DNA of 64,000 nucleotides from Neurospora tetraspora (taxonomy: Eukaryota > Ascomycota > Sordariomycetes > Sordariales > Sordariaceae). The notes under the pieces are model-generated. The model was not told where the DNA came from, did no database searches, and was given only the letters and a program-made list of their open reading frames with translations. The DNA is taken from assembly GCF_033439725.1 (NCBI RefSeq), contig NW_026944385.1, forward strand, positions 3,319,001 to 3,383,000. The letters run 5' to 3'. Positions within the stretch are counted from its first letter, which is position 1. Each line of letters opens with the position of its first letter. The position numbers were made by a program, and so were the translations under genes. Shown piece after piece: positions 45,556-56,842 of this stretch.

Positions 45556-47316
45556 TTATTTCTTTTCCTTCCACCGACTCAACCTTTGCGTGGCGCTGAA
45601 AGCCCTCCTCACTTTGTGTCCAGTATCTTCTTCAGATACCTCTGCTCTGGATGCATCTCCTCCTGCAAAGCCACCAGTTGGCCCGTTCATCTTGCAGACT
45701 TCACCTTTTCCATCGACCCTTCCGCTCTCTACTCCTACAACTATTCGCGAATCCCATATCCCACCTCCTTCGTCCTCTTCTTCAAATAGAAATTCGAAGC
45801 CCTCAATGTCCGTGTCCGTAAACATCAAGGACTCGACTAAAGGCGATAACTGACCTTCCTCCCCCTCCATCGCCTTCTCCAAATCTTCCTCCCCTGCCTC
45901 CCCCCCTGCAGCTTCCCCAGTCCCACTGCCAGTAGTCGTTGTATGTTCTCCAGTTCCCGCAAAACTGGTTCTCAACCGACGTAAACTGTTCAAGTCAACC
46001 GGGATCTTTATCTCCAGGAACCTCTTTATCGCCTCCTCCAAGTCCTCGGCATCCTCGTCATCTTCCCCCTCCTCATCCTCATCCTTCTCTTCATCTTCTT
46101 CCTCTTTCTCATCCCCTCCCTGATATTCCTGGTCTTCCGCCTCCTCAACAACCTCCTCTATCCATGCCTTGTCACCAGCAGCAGCAGCAGCACACGTACT
46201 AGCCCTCTGAGCAACGCCTGTACATGCCGGGTACTTGGGTAAAGGTTTCCACCTCCTCCACTCGGACATTCTGTTGATAGTCTTTTGGGACTTCTCCACC
46301 CCTTTGCTTTTTATCTTCCTGTGTTGTTCCTTCATTTTGTCCTTATTATTCACCACGTTGCCTTTCCCTTTCCCTTTCCCTGACTCCAGCCTCCTCCACA
46401 TCTTCCTCCTCGCCTCAGTCACTATCGGGCCACCACCACCACCAAGATCGCCACCAACCCCATAATGACCAGAATCATCTCCCTTATTCCCCCAAAAGTG
46501 TCCTTCAACAAGCGGATGCTCAAACACGCGCCTGGCCCTGAACGGGCGGGAAACCTCTAGTACGGAGCCGTAGCCGGTGAGGGAGGTGTCCCACGGGGGT
46601 GGGGTGTGCGGTCTCTCAAATCGAATGGGATCGGGATCGGCATCTGAGCAGGAAATAATGGGATTGGGGCAGCGATGAAGTGGTGGAAAGTCCGAGTCTG
46701 ATGACGTATCTTGCTCCGTTTCTTGATCGTCCTCCTCTGGCTTGCTGGTGTGTTTAAGAAAAGTATCATTGGTCTGGCTCAGCTGGCTTCTGGGTTGAAG
46801 TTCGTTATTGGTATTATTCGGTAGCACTTTTGTTTCCTGGCTACCCCTAGCGACGACCTGGTGCACAGAAGCAGGTAGAGGTGACTCTGGCAACTGTGGT
46901 AAGGGCTTCGAGATCAACAAGACGCGCTGTTGGGGCGAGCAGGTGGAGGTGGAGCTGGAGGTAGAGGGTGAAGCGGCATTGGGCGGTTCATCGAAAGAAT
47001 CAAGGGCACCCGGTGCTTTTTCTGCCACCGCTACTGGGGATGTGGGCACGGCTGAAGAGGATGCGGAAGTAAAGGTGTAGCTGTCTGAGAGGGGAGACCT
47101 CTCCTCGCCCTCGGTGCAACTGCTATCGTAGAGCTTCGACTCGCGGTATTCTCGACGGTCATGGCCTGGGTTGGGAAAGAGGGCGCGGATTTCTGGAAGG
47201 GTTCTTTTCCTTTTCCAGCGGATCCGAAGTCGAAATCGAAATCGGGGGCGTTTGGACTTGATTTTGATGCTCCTTAAGGGTAAAGGAATGAATGGCTGTG
47301 ATAGTGTGGCACCCAT
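45556..47316 (-). CDS. Hypothetical acidic, low-complexity protein
   Basis: One uninterrupted frame of 586 codons. It begins MGATLSQP, so Gly2 might be N-myristoylated, followed by a basic segment (RPRFRFRLRIRWKRKR) that could help membrane or nucleic acid binding. Much of the rest is Ser/Pro-rich, with a highly acidic tract (EEEDEEKDEDEEGEDDEDAE) near residues 400-420. No domain is recognised. The long open frame with coherent codon use supports a real gene; length and start are secure because an ATG begins the frame with no other near it. Confidence 0.65.
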   Translation of the reverse strand: MGATLSQPFIPLPLRSIKIKSKRPRFRFRLRIRWKRKRTLPEIRALFPNPGHDRREYRESKLYDSSCTEGEERSPLSDSYTFTSASSSAVPTSPVAVAEKAPGALDSFDEPPNAASPSTSSSTSTCSPQQRVLLISKPLPQLPESPLPASVHQVVARGSQETKVLPNNTNNELQPRSQLSQTNDTFLKHTSKPEEDDQETEQDTSSDSDFPPLHRCPNPIISCSDADPDPIRFERPHTPPPWDTSLTGYGSVLEVSRPFRARRVFEHPLVEGHFWGNKGDDSGHYGVGGDLGGGGGPIVTEARRKMWRRLESGKGKGKGNVVNNKDKMKEQHRKIKSKGVEKSQKTINRMSEWRRWKPLPKYPACTGVAQRASTCAAAAAGDKAWIEEVVEEAEDQEYQGGDEKEEEDEEKDEDEEGEDDEDAEDLEEAIKRFLEIKIPVDLNSLRRLRTSFAGTGEHTTTTGSGTGEAAGGEAGEEDLEKAMEGEEGQLSPLVESLMFTDTDIEGFEFLFEEEDEGGGIWDSRIVVGVESGRVDGKGEVCKMNGPTGGFAGGDASRAEVSEEDTGHKVRRAFSATQRLSRWKEKK

Positions 47317-48164
47317 TGTTCTTGTTTGGATGTTGGGTGGTTGAAGAGCTGTCTATGGGGTATGTGTCGAAGATATGTTGGGTAATCGCTTCGCTGATAT
47401 CGACTGCTGAATTGCCTCGGTCGTTAATTGTCTCCAGTGTGATTATTAATGCGGAAGACAAAACCCCGCTACTCAGCGATGGGTTTCAGCCTCTCCTTTT
47501 GTATAGAGACGAGGTCGATGATGGCCAACCTCCATTGTCATGGGCGTGTATCAGTCAAGACTCACACAGTCACGGGTGCATTATCTGTGACTCGGGTCAG
47601 TTGCTTACCCTATCTTGACAGCAAAGGTCGAAGTCAACACTAAACGTAAACAACACTGTGATAACAAGATCTTCAATCTCACCTTTCAATCGGAAAGCCC
47701 TTCCTGACGCGGAGTGTGTCACGCAAGCCGCGAACAAGGCCCTGTGGGTGCAGAAGCGTTGGCCACTGGCCGTATATTCTATATAAAGAGAAGACATCTG
47801 CCGTACGTGACTCGTGAGTCCTTCTCATCATCATCATCATCAAGTATGTACATGACAATCATTACAGTCATAAAACCGGTTCGCAGAGGAGCGCAGCTCC
47901 CTTCGACCATATCTCCATCCATCATCACCATCATCATCTTTCTTGAAGAACATGTGCATCATCCATGCTCCAAGCTGTGAACATTGTTCAACAACATCGT
48001 TGTTCATTGCCACCACCACCGCCGGACACTTGTCGTAAGCTCTCAGCAGGTGGTAATCGTCGTTCTCGTCGTCCTCCTTCCAACGGCAGCCGCGGCACCT
48101 GCGGCACCTGCCAATGCTCCTCCCGTACATGCTCCCAAACCTCACACACGACGTCACATCTTTC
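47317..48164. other. Intergenic with TCA microsatellite
   Basis: Region upstream of the acidic hypothetical gene and downstream of the MARVEL gene. A TCATCATCATCA-type microsatellite lies at about 47823-47843. No gene is supported. A 161-codon minus-strand frame at 47840-48325 partly overlaps the MARVEL gene in another frame and is rejected. Confidence 0.45.
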
Positions 48165-48877
48165 CTAGACATACGACCTCGAATGCGACCGCGACCTCCT
48201 GGTCCTGCTATGACTCCCACTGTGGCTCCTGCGATGTCCACTCCCACCGCGATGATGATGACTATGCGTCGTCGTCTTCCTGGTCGTATGGTAAACCTTC
48301 TCGCTCCTGGCCGTATGTCCGCCATGAATCCACGCCAACAAGCTCGTGATAAAGAAGAAAATGGTATTCATGATGCCAAACGCAAAACAAGCCTTGAGCA
48401 TCGCGCACGTCTTGTTGATGTTGATGCGGAAAGTATTAAAGTTCGCCGACCCGACGGCGCCCAAGTCGACAAAGTACGGGTTCCCGCGATCGACCGAGGT
48501 GCAGTTCACGGAGCCGATCCACCCGAGATAATAAACGGCGGCGATGAAGGCGCCGACGAAGGCGAGGTCGACGAAGGAGACGAATTGCGCGTTGGTGGAG
48601 GAGCGGTGGTAGCTGAACAGCGTGGCGATGGACCAGGCGAGCGCGAGGACGGAGACGATGAAGAGGATTAGGATGTAGGTGGGCGTGAGTTGGTTGGCTT
48701 TGACGTAGCCGTCTACGAAGTAGGCTAGCATGCCCATTGTTGGTATCTGATGGATGACAAAAGGGTTAGTTAGACAGGTGGAACGGGAGGTGAGACGTTG
48801 TGGGTTTTGTCAAAGGGTCTTACCAGGGTGATTATTTCGAGGAAGCGCCAGAAGGCGAACATCATTGCGAAGAGCAT
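48165..48877 (-). CDS. MARVEL-domain four-helix membrane protein
   Basis: Two exons, 48877-48824 and 48746-48165, intron 48823-48747 (GTAAGA..ATCAG, CTAAC branch), encode 211 residues. Four membrane helices fit the MARVEL layout: 1 MLFAMMFAFWRFLEIITL plus the exon 2 start, 2 ILILFIVSVLALAWSIATLF, 3 FVDLAFVGAFIAAVYYLGWI, 4 FAFGIMNTIFFFITSLLAWI. The C-terminus is a His-, Ser- and Arg-rich tail (RSHSGSHSRTRRSRSHSRSY) with RS-like repeats. MARVEL proteins organise membranes and tight lipid domains (in fungi, eisosome or membrane compartments). The start at 48877 is chosen because the first helix follows directly. Function uncertain. Confidence 0.85.
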
Positions 48878-50431
48878 CTTTGGTAGGTATGTGTTGCTCT
48901 TTGACGAGCGGGTTTGGGATGGAGATTCCTCAAATTTGGTCAATGGGTAGAGAAAGTGTTCGCAACTCTGGAACTCCTCGTTGCAATGGGATGCGACCGG
49001 GTTTTTGTTGCTTTTTGGTGAACCGCGCAAAGTCGAAAGTCACAAAACAATCGCAGGAGGGTCGAGAATCCAAAACTGGTTGGGCGCGCAAAAAGGTTAT
49101 GTATGTGTCTGGTGACAGCGCTCTGCCAATCGGGACAGACTGCTTGAGCCTTGGAGCCTTGAGGGTTGCCCAGTTTCTCTGTCGCTCACGTTGCTGGCTC
49201 CGCGTTGTGTCACCCTTCTTTGGCTTATTCTTCCGGTCTTTTGAAGGTTGCCTCGTCTGGCGGTCAACAGGTCGCCGCGGCGCGTCAACTGCTATGAACC
49301 CTGATAACTGCGATGACGTCGATCGGCAGATGGTTCCTGGTTTCGAAGCTTTGTTGTTGTAACCCAACCAGGAGACAGGCGACCGGAAAATAGCTGGAGC
49401 AGCCGATCCAAGTCTTTCGACGCCGTTGCCTCTTGCGAGCTCGTCTTTTTTTAATTCCTCGAAGAAAAAAAAACGATGGCTGAACAAAGCTGGTTTCGCT
49501 GAAGAGGGTGCGCCAAAGTGGGTCGACTGTTCGTCTGTAGTTGATTGTGGATACGGTAGCTGCGGTGCCTGGGCCGGGTTTGCGCCGTGTGCCTTTCCGT
49601 TGTTGCGTCCCTTTTTCTGTAAACACAGAAAAAACAATAAGTTCAGGGTCTTTCCTGCAAAGGCAAAGGGACCAGCACGAGAGGGAATAAAAGAAGATAT
49701 AAAAAACCTTCTCTGCGTCTTTTCTTCACCGCACTTATGTAAGGTACGCAGTACCTTCTTGATGCATCGACTTGCATGCACGTTCAGGACCCATCAACCC
49801 CAAAATCTCCAAAATGCGGGGGGTTGGCCCAATAACAGCACTGCAAAGCACTATGTGACAAGCTGTAGACTAGCGTGCCCCACTAGCGAACAGCTCAGCC
49901 GGGATGAGATCAGACGGCGCCGGGTGACGGGTCCCGGGCCCGGGCTTCGTAAGCGCCAGCATCCAACCTCGTCAGGTTCTCCGAGATTTCAGCTTCAGTC
50001 AACAATTCGGGTGGTTGACCAGGTCAGCCATTGCTATGATTCCCTATGAGGTTGAAAGGCGGAGTCCATCCACGCACGAGCAGTCCCAGACTCCCAGGGA
50101 CCATCCATCCGCCGTCGGGGAAACGAAATAAACCTTAACCACTGCAGCGGCACATCGGCAACGCCAACTTTCCCAATTCCCAAAGCATTTACAATGGGAT
50201 GGTCCCTGCAGAAAGCCGACCCAGTCACCCAGAAAACCCAGAGAGCCATCCAAGACGGGGCCATGTCCTGGAAAACCGGCTCACCGCCCGAAATCCTCAA
50301 CCACCAACATCAATACGGGACCAGCTGACGTACATTGTGCAGCGATGAAACAAGTCGAAGCCCACCAAGGCAAGCCTAGGACTGCAGAGACTTTGTCGAT
50401 CATTTTTCCTCAAAAATAGTCAAAACTTCGT
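48878..50431. other. Gene-poor intergenic region
   Basis: About 1.55 kb with normal composition but no recognisable gene. Two long frames (283 and 207 codons) run on opposite strands over the same DNA (48930-49781 and 49426-50049), have no family features and are probably chance frames. The right edge meets the MITE. Confidence 0.45.
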
Positions 50432-50796
50432 CTCGCCCGGGACAAAAAACGTTGACTGTGCGCGGGCCGCACTACCAAAATTATAATATCGCCGAAGCTA
50501 TCAAAACAATTCTTGGGCCGTTACTAAACTGTGATAGGGATTACGATAATTCGAAAACACATCGGCTAGAATCCTTTAGGGATACTTACATCTAAAAACT
50601 GCCTAGAAGTTGGGTTCAAAGGTATGATAAAGACGCTTGGATGCGTAATAAGAGTATACCCAAGGTGTAATGTACTGACCGTCACGTGTTCGGTCTATTC
50701 TTACGACTATTCGGTCGTCCTTAAAATTCCTAGGTGTTTTGTTAATCTGTTGTTGAAAAACTGTTGCTGAGTCTACGTTTTTTTGTCCCGGGCGAG
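50432..50796. mobile_element. MITE-like element with inverted ends
   Basis: The first 25 or so bases (CTCGCCCGGGACAAAAAACG then TTGACT) and the reverse complement of the last (CTCGCCCGGGACAAAAAAACG then TAGACT) match with only an indel and one substitution. The body is about 365 bp, moderately AT-rich and has no coding. No clear target duplication was found. It lies about 90 bp downstream of the OPT transporter stop codon and could affect its 3' processing. Confidence 0.7.
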
Positions 50797-50887
50797 CCAA
50801 CTCCCATCATCACTCGCATCATGAGAGATCTCAACATGAAGAAAGAAAAAGACACGACAAAAGAACAGAAGAGGGCATCCTTCTCCT

Positions 50888-53724
50888 CTAAGGAAACATC
50901 CCCTTCTCCGGCCCAAAATACCCTCTATCCTTCGGAATCTCCAAGATCCCCGTGCCTCTTCCGTCCACCCCCGCACCACTAACCGTGTTCCCCCACCACT
51001 CCAGCTTCTTGGGGTTATACCCGACCGCAAAGAAGATGATCAGACCGCTGATGGCCACCCCAGCCGTCAGGGCAGCCGACAAAACGTAATTGTACTTCTC
51101 CCACCACGCCAACCGGTGTTTCGGCATCCAGTACATAAAGACGTACGAAAGAATAAACCCGGGCGTCTTGTAACTCATGTTGCTCGGGGCCCAGTGCTGC
51201 ACGCCCTGGATGACCAGGATCGGGTTCAGCCAGAGGAGGGACGCGACAAAGGGGAACAGTGTGCGGTCCAGCATGGCAAACGTGCGCGGAGACAAACGCT
51301 TGCGGAGCTTTTCCTTGACGCCAGGAAGATAGCGAGGGCCGTAGGTTTGCCCAAAGAGGAAAGCCAGGGCGATGCAAGTGCCGATGAGGAAGCACCACTT
51401 GAATAATGGGTAGAGGGAGTTGAACATGCGGTCCGATCCGAGAAGGCCCCACATCAAGGAGCTGGCGTAGAGGGGATTCCCGTCGTTGGCGCAGGTGAAG
51501 CGGGAAGGCTGGTTGGGAGTGCAAAGGCCCTTGACGTTCTTCATAATAAAGTCTTGAGTGCCGACGGCAATAAAGACCGTGATGATGATGGTCCCAATCT
51601 GACTTCTGAACACGGCTCTGGGCGGAATGCGCACATAGTGTCCCATCTTCAGGTCTTGAACCATGTTGTCGCCGTATCCCGCTAGAGCCCAGGACCCCAG
51701 AGTCTGCGCAAACAGAAAGGCGTTGGTGTTACCAGGTAGGAGAAATCCCGTGATTACCTGGACCAATGCCCCCAGACCGAGATTCGTGCCAGTGGTTGCC
51801 GACAGGAACGACAACGGCACGGCAAAGACAAGGTTAATCCCAATGACAAGGAACACGAGCCAAACCGGGGTATCGAGCGGGTAGATCTTAAGAAAGATGA
51901 CGGATACGACAATTGCGCCCATGAGGATGATGAGGAACCACCAATCCGGAACCTCGGGATACTGAGCCATAAGTCGAGAATGGACGTCCATTGCCCTTTC
52001 ATAGTTACCCTTTCCGTAACGCAGGCCATGGTAGAAGTCAACATAGGCTTGGCCGATAGTCTTCCATTGGTTGACCATGATATAGAGGAAGTAGCTAAAA
52101 ATGAACAATGGTCAGATCAAGACAATGGGCTGGGTGAAAGGAGTTGACTTACACTGGGTAGAAGCAAAAGTTTGCTCCAACAGTCAGGATATATCCAGCA
52201 GAGTAGAAAGGTGGTGAATAGTTCTGGTACATGTTCTGGTCCAGTTTATTGTCTACCACCACCTTCTGGACCTGATAAGGCGTCCCATCATTGGCAAAGG
52301 CTGAGCTAGAGTTGATGGGTAGAAAAGCCGTGTAGTTCATATTTTTGTAGTAGATGCCGAGAATGATAAGACCACCGAGAATGCCGCCAAAGTACATAGT
52401 ACAAGTGGCGAAGAAAGGTTGTGATAGTGCGGCATACGAGCTCGTGGCGACATTCCAGTCAAACGTAGTGATGGGATTGAACAATCCCAAGCCTGTGATT
52501 GAGCCGGTCAAAAGAGAGAGGACAATGGAATTCGGAGCTATCCAAGTCATCCAGTTGAACGTTGAAAGCGCAGTGAAGAGATATCCTGGGAACCAGTAAT
52601 AGATTGCCATGCTGACTGTACATATGTAAAAGAAGCGGTAACGTGAAATGGTCCATCCGTATATGTTTTCCTTCGGCTCGGGTCTTGTCAGAGCTCGATT
52701 CATGGCGATCGTGGGAAGAATGGTCGGCCACAGCGCCTTGACGGGGTAGACACTGAATCTCCGTAGGTATCCGGCAAATCCCATGCCCATGAGTTGGACA
52801 AAAAGCGTTAACATGAGTTGGTATCCGAAGTTGACGAATTGATGTCCGTAAAAAACGTCCATCCTTTGAACCAAAATCTGTCAAACGAGTCAGCCTATAT
52901 CATCCCAGTATCCACATCGGCAACGTACCATTCCATATGAGTTGGTGGTATATATGGCAATATTGTAACAAATCGTGGCAAACATCTGCTCCTTGAACGT
53001 CCACGGTCCTGGGTTGAGCGAGTGACGAACGCCAAAGACCGTGATACCCCAATCTGGCAGCACCCATTCCAGTGACTTGGCACATGGAAAGAGCAAGATC
53101 TGGATAACCGACCCACTAAGACCTGCCAGAAACAGTCAGTCCCAGTTTCCAAGGGGTGAAGGATGAGCGAGTCCCAGAGACAATATCAAACATACCGATA
53201 GACGGAAATCTGCTGTTAAAGAAGGTAGACATGAAAGTTCCAATAACCGCCCACGCCACCCCCAAGAAGTACGCCCTGATAGTCTCAATCGGAACAGTCG
53301 GATCATCCTTCAACTCCTGGACCGCGCGAACTCCGGGATAAGGGGACGAGTAGCGCATCAGGGTGGCGTCGATCCGCAAGTCCCGATCGTAAAACTCCCC
53401 GTACGCCTTGGGGCCCTTGAGCAACCGCTTCATACGCTCGCGCATTTCTGAGGGGAAGTTCCAGTCGTCGGCGTGAAACCTCACGGATTCCTGAACGATG
53501 GCGATGGCCTCCTCCTCGGTCATGTTATCGACCTTTTCGCAGATGTGGTCGCCCTCTCCATTGGGAGCCAGTTCTTCGAGCATTTCATGTGGGATTTGTT
53601 CGCTGAATCTTTGGGTTGTGCCGGCGCTCGATTGGATCTTTTCTGGGTCATGACTTGATACGCGTCGGGTGGTGCCGTCGTCGAGATCCTCGGCGATCTC
53701 AACGGTTGGTCTTGGGGGTTGCAT
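50888..53724 (-). CDS. OPT-family oligopeptide transporter
   Basis: Four exons, 53724-53196, 53122-52929, 52877-52153 and 52094-50888 (all GT..AG), join to 884 residues, normal for fungal OPTs. An N-terminal cytosolic part has acidic stretches and DIRDATLMRYSSPYPGVRAVQ-type residues before the first helix (FLGVAWAVIGTFMSTFFN). The typical OPT motif NPGPWTFKEQMFATICYN, the SPYPGVRAV core and some 12-14 hydrophobic helices follow, with WFPGYLFTALSTFNWMTWIAPNS, then the ends GILEIPKDRGYFGPEKGMFP. OPTs import small peptides or glutathione conjugates with protons across the plasma membrane. Pieces of exon 3, exon 2 and intron 1 are copied at 32.35 and 33.9 kb. Confidence 0.95.
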
Positions 53725-54840
53725 GGCTGGCGAAGCAACGGCTCATCGGGAGTTCTGGGACTTTGTTGACTACAATTGATTGCAGCTAAGGGTGGCAGGC
53801 AAAGGCGTTAGTCCGATGACAGCTTGATATGAGGGTATCGTCGAGAAATGGTCGAACTCACTATATCTGCCGGTCCGCACTCTGCAGTCGATGGGCTACT
53901 TGAGCAGCATGATATGCACATATGACTGCCGTCGGGTACTTGAGAAGTGCACAAGGGATAAGAATGCGGGGGCGTCGAAGAGAGACATCATTCTCGATGA
54001 ACCCATTCCCCGCAAATGGAGGGAAGCCAATATCTCCTTCCCCATCTTGAACACAATTTGTGTTATGTCCTACGTTACATGCATTCAGTTGGAAGCTTGG
54101 GACAGACAGCTGATCAACAACGGTCTGGATTGTTGGTGGAAGGCAAATCTGGTAAAGTGCGGGGAAACAAGGACGGGATTGGGAAGGAGCAGAACACTAC
54201 CTCGAGTTGGAAAGCTTCGTACGGTACCACATGCCGGTCGGTGATTCAAACCTTGGGTTTCGGGAATGGCTTCACCCATTTCCGGAAATATAAAGTCGTT
54301 GCCACCTCGGTGGTAATTCATGAGGTTTTCCGACGAAATCCGAGTGTTGGCGTCGAGAATCACAAAACTGAATATCATGGACATGAGGAGCCAGTGCTCG
54401 GTACTGTATCCGACGTCCCCGGCCTCGAGTGACGATCAAGACGATGCTCAACTTGTCAAGAAACGGAAGGTGCAAGACAAGACAGACTGTCATGCTCACG
54501 CATAGGTAAGAGGAAAGAGCGAGAGATATCATCTCTCTCACCACCCGCGGCAGGTGGAGTGTCTCTGCAGCTGAACTCACACCTGCCTGCCTGCCTCCAT
54601 CCATCCAGCTTTGCGCAAGATACATCTGACGCTGATACAATGAATAGCTGACTCTGTCTGCGCTTGATCAACAAACAACCTTAAGGGAAAAGAAGAAAAA
54701 AAAAAAAAAAAAAAAAGTTGCCAACAGATAGCACAACCAAGTTGCTCGGTTCAACTAGCCCAGTAGCCCGGTCAGCATATACAAACAAATCCCGCGGTGT
54801 ACGACATGGATGGGCACGCTGTCGGCCTTTTGTCTTTGTT
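53725..54840. other. Intergenic region with a poly-A tract
   Basis: Upstream of the OPT gene. No gene supported. A run of 21 A at 54696-54716 and a GCCTGCCTGCC/CATCCATC microsatellite at about 54583-54608 are present. The A-run, on the minus strand a T-run, could stop a Pol III transcript. Confidence 0.45.
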
Positions 54841-54859
54841 GAAAAGGAACCTCATGATC

Positions 54860-54943
54860 TGCCCCGTCCGAGAATCGAACTCGAAGTCGGACGGGGTGGG
54901 AGATGCAGAGCTGGGACGGCACTACTGTCTGCGCTATCCGACC
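54860..54943 (-). pseudogene. tRNA-like sequence with Pol III promoter boxes
   Basis: On the minus strand there is an A box (TAGCGCAGACAG) and a good T arm/B box (TCGAG TTCGATT CTCGG), and the end CGGGGCA resembles a tRNA acceptor with discriminator. The 5' acceptor (GGTCGGA) does not pair well with it (about 4 of 7), and no standard anticodon stem can be drawn in the middle. TTTT lies about 15 bases downstream (54842-54845), as for Pol III. It overlaps a 10-bp inverted repeat (CCCCGTCCGA). Best seen as a decayed tRNA or a SINE-like Pol III head; an unusual tRNA is not excluded. Confidence 0.35.
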
Positions 54944-55161
54944 AGGATCGAACTGGTCGTTGGCTGGGGGCAGTGTTGGAAGGACGTATGGGACGGGAGC
55001 TTATATGGCATACGGGTAATGATTGGGAGGAGGAATGGGTTAATTGAGATGGAAGGTGCGGCTGCCGACTGGAAGAGACAGGCAGGCAGGCAGGCAGGCA
55101 GGCACTCGAATTCACCTCACCTTTACCCGTTTCACCCTCAGAGGCGCCTTCCTTCCTGCCT

Positions 55162-55700
55162 TCAGGGCTCACGCCAGAGGCTTCGCAAAAACCGAGCCGC
55201 CTCAACCCTCTCTATGTACCCATCCTCCTCCTCCAACAACTTCCTACTAATCGGCTGCCGATTATGCGCCTCAAACGCTTCTCTTACCGTGTACCTCTCG
55301 AAACAGTGGAAAACCCTTGGATCTCCACCCGTCTCAAAATCTTCTGATTCCCGGGATATGCAGTAGTAAATCACCCCCGGTTCGGAGGCGGAGAGACGGG
55401 TGGTTTCTTCGTAGACGAGGGCGAGGGCGGAGTCGTGTTGGGGGTGGGCGTGGACCTGTGTGCGTGGGAAGGGTCTGTCTAATGGGTTTTGCAGGGTGGT
55501 GATTTGGGAGAATAAGGGGGGAATGGGGGTTTGACAATGGGCTGGGGAGGAAGGAAGAAAGAAAGGGATGGAATGGAAGCAGGAAGGGACTGAAGTGAAC
55601 TTACTTTTCCGTAAACGCAGAATTCGGTTTCGGGGATGAAGTGGGAAGGTGGTAACCTGACTGTTCCTGTCCCTGATGAACCTTGGTCGTTGTTGTTGGG
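55162..55700 (-). CDS. Antibiotic biosynthesis monooxygenase (ABM)-domain protein, 5' end unclear
   Basis: The 3' exon 55455-55162 (97 residues) reads VHAHPQHDSALALVYEETTR, EPGVIYYCISRESED, VFHCFERYTVREAFEAHNRQ and KLLEEEDGYIERVEAARF, the ABM dimeric alpha-beta barrel pattern. An upstream exon ends at 55605 (RLPPSHFIPETEFCVYGK) with intron 55604-55456 (GTAAGT..ACACAG); joined, GK-VHAHP matches the family well. In that frame no ATG exists up to a TGA at 55701-55703, so another 5' exon or a mutated start is needed. The family binds small organic molecules or breaks down quinone-like compounds; the substrate here is not predictable. Confidence 0.7.
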
Positions 55701-56072
55701 TCACGGTGTATCGTTGGGCATTGTTCTTGACTTTGTTGGTTGTGAGGGCGGGTTTGGGACACAAGTAGATTGGGTAGAGCCGAGAAGTGTAGGAGTGGAG
55801 GCTTGATATGTGTTCGTTGCGTGAGGGTTAGAAGATGAACGAATGTGAATCATGATGAATGGCAATGCTTCCGGCGCTTGGATTGGTATTTGTATGAAAA
55901 TGATGCCAGAGGTTACATCGAGAGTCCGAAAACGCTACCTATACCTAGGTCAGCTAGGCTATGTAGAAGCGCATATGACAAAAAGGGTACTCTTACAATA
56001 GTAAGCCCCAAAGGTAAGCTACTAACGTATTGTTTACTAAGAAGCTATCAGAATGTCAGCACAAGCTATGTA
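55701..56072. other. Intergenic, between the ABM gene and the MITE
   Basis: Probably contains the missing first exon and the promoter of the ABM gene. An unresolved ATG at about 55717-55719 (minus strand) is followed by a stop in the same frame. No other gene seen. Confidence 0.4.
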
Positions 56073-56353
56073 CAGTCCAATACTGGTTTGTTTGTTAGCT
56101 CGAGACCTCGGGACAACTTCCTTAGGTGATTTTATGTCTAAGTGATCCGTTGCGTTCTTCGACCAAAGTGTAATTTAACTGTGAATATGCTTTTTCCAAA
56201 ATAAAATACACCGTATTGAATCTTGTTGATGCCTTTCAGATCCGTACCTAGCCATTCATTTAGTCCTTGAAAGGTTTGGGACAATTCGGAAGAGATCTCG
56301 TCCAGTGTACCAGGAGTAGGTACCAAGCTAATAAACAAACCAGTACTAGATTG
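56073..56353. mobile_element. Short TIR element (MITE), intact copy
   Basis: A 281-bp element flanked by TA on both sides (56071-56072 and 56354-56355). Ends CAGTCC...CTGGTTTGTTTGTTAGCTC and, reversed, CAATCT...CTGGTTTGTTTATTAGCTT match as inverted repeats with transition differences. The interior is about 90 percent like the left part of 14207-14435. It carries no transposase. It is the key to reading the outer element of the 14-25 kb nest. Confidence 0.85.
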
Positions 56354-56842
56354 TAGACAGTAAGTTGAATTGCACATCACTCAAGAGACTTGGCCATCAT
56401 ACCTCTAAGCTTGTTCAGTTGAGATAGTCCAGGAATCTGTTAATGTCCTCTTTTGCGTTTGAAATAAGTCGACCCGGAAAACATACACATTAAACACTAC
56501 AAGTAAATCACACTGAGAAATGAAGAAAGTAAACAAAGGAAACGCATGAATGACCCGTATATAGACTTCGAACCGTTTCTTCCGCCGATGACCAGTCCAA
56601 ACCGCAACTGGGTTCCATCGTACGGTTTCTAAACCCAGGTCCAACGAAGGAAGGAAAAAACAACCGACGCTGGTTGATGTATAAACCGCCCTTCAAGCTT
56701 CCGCAGTCTATTCATCCTCAAACTCTTGTCCTTCAACCCTTTCCCTCCCATCTTCAATCCCTCTATTGCTCGCCTCGCCCTCCTCTCCGTCACCGTAAAC
56801 ACCCATTTGAACTTCCCACTCTACGAGCCCTGAACGCGAGTA
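56354..56842. other. Intergenic
   Basis: Between the MITE and the 3' end of the FAR1-domain gene. No gene recognised. Confidence 0.45.

Noticed and set aside
48930-49781. 283-codon minus-strand frame
   Set aside because: No domain, signal peptide or splice context; a 207-codon frame lies on the opposite strand over part of it. Probably chance frames.
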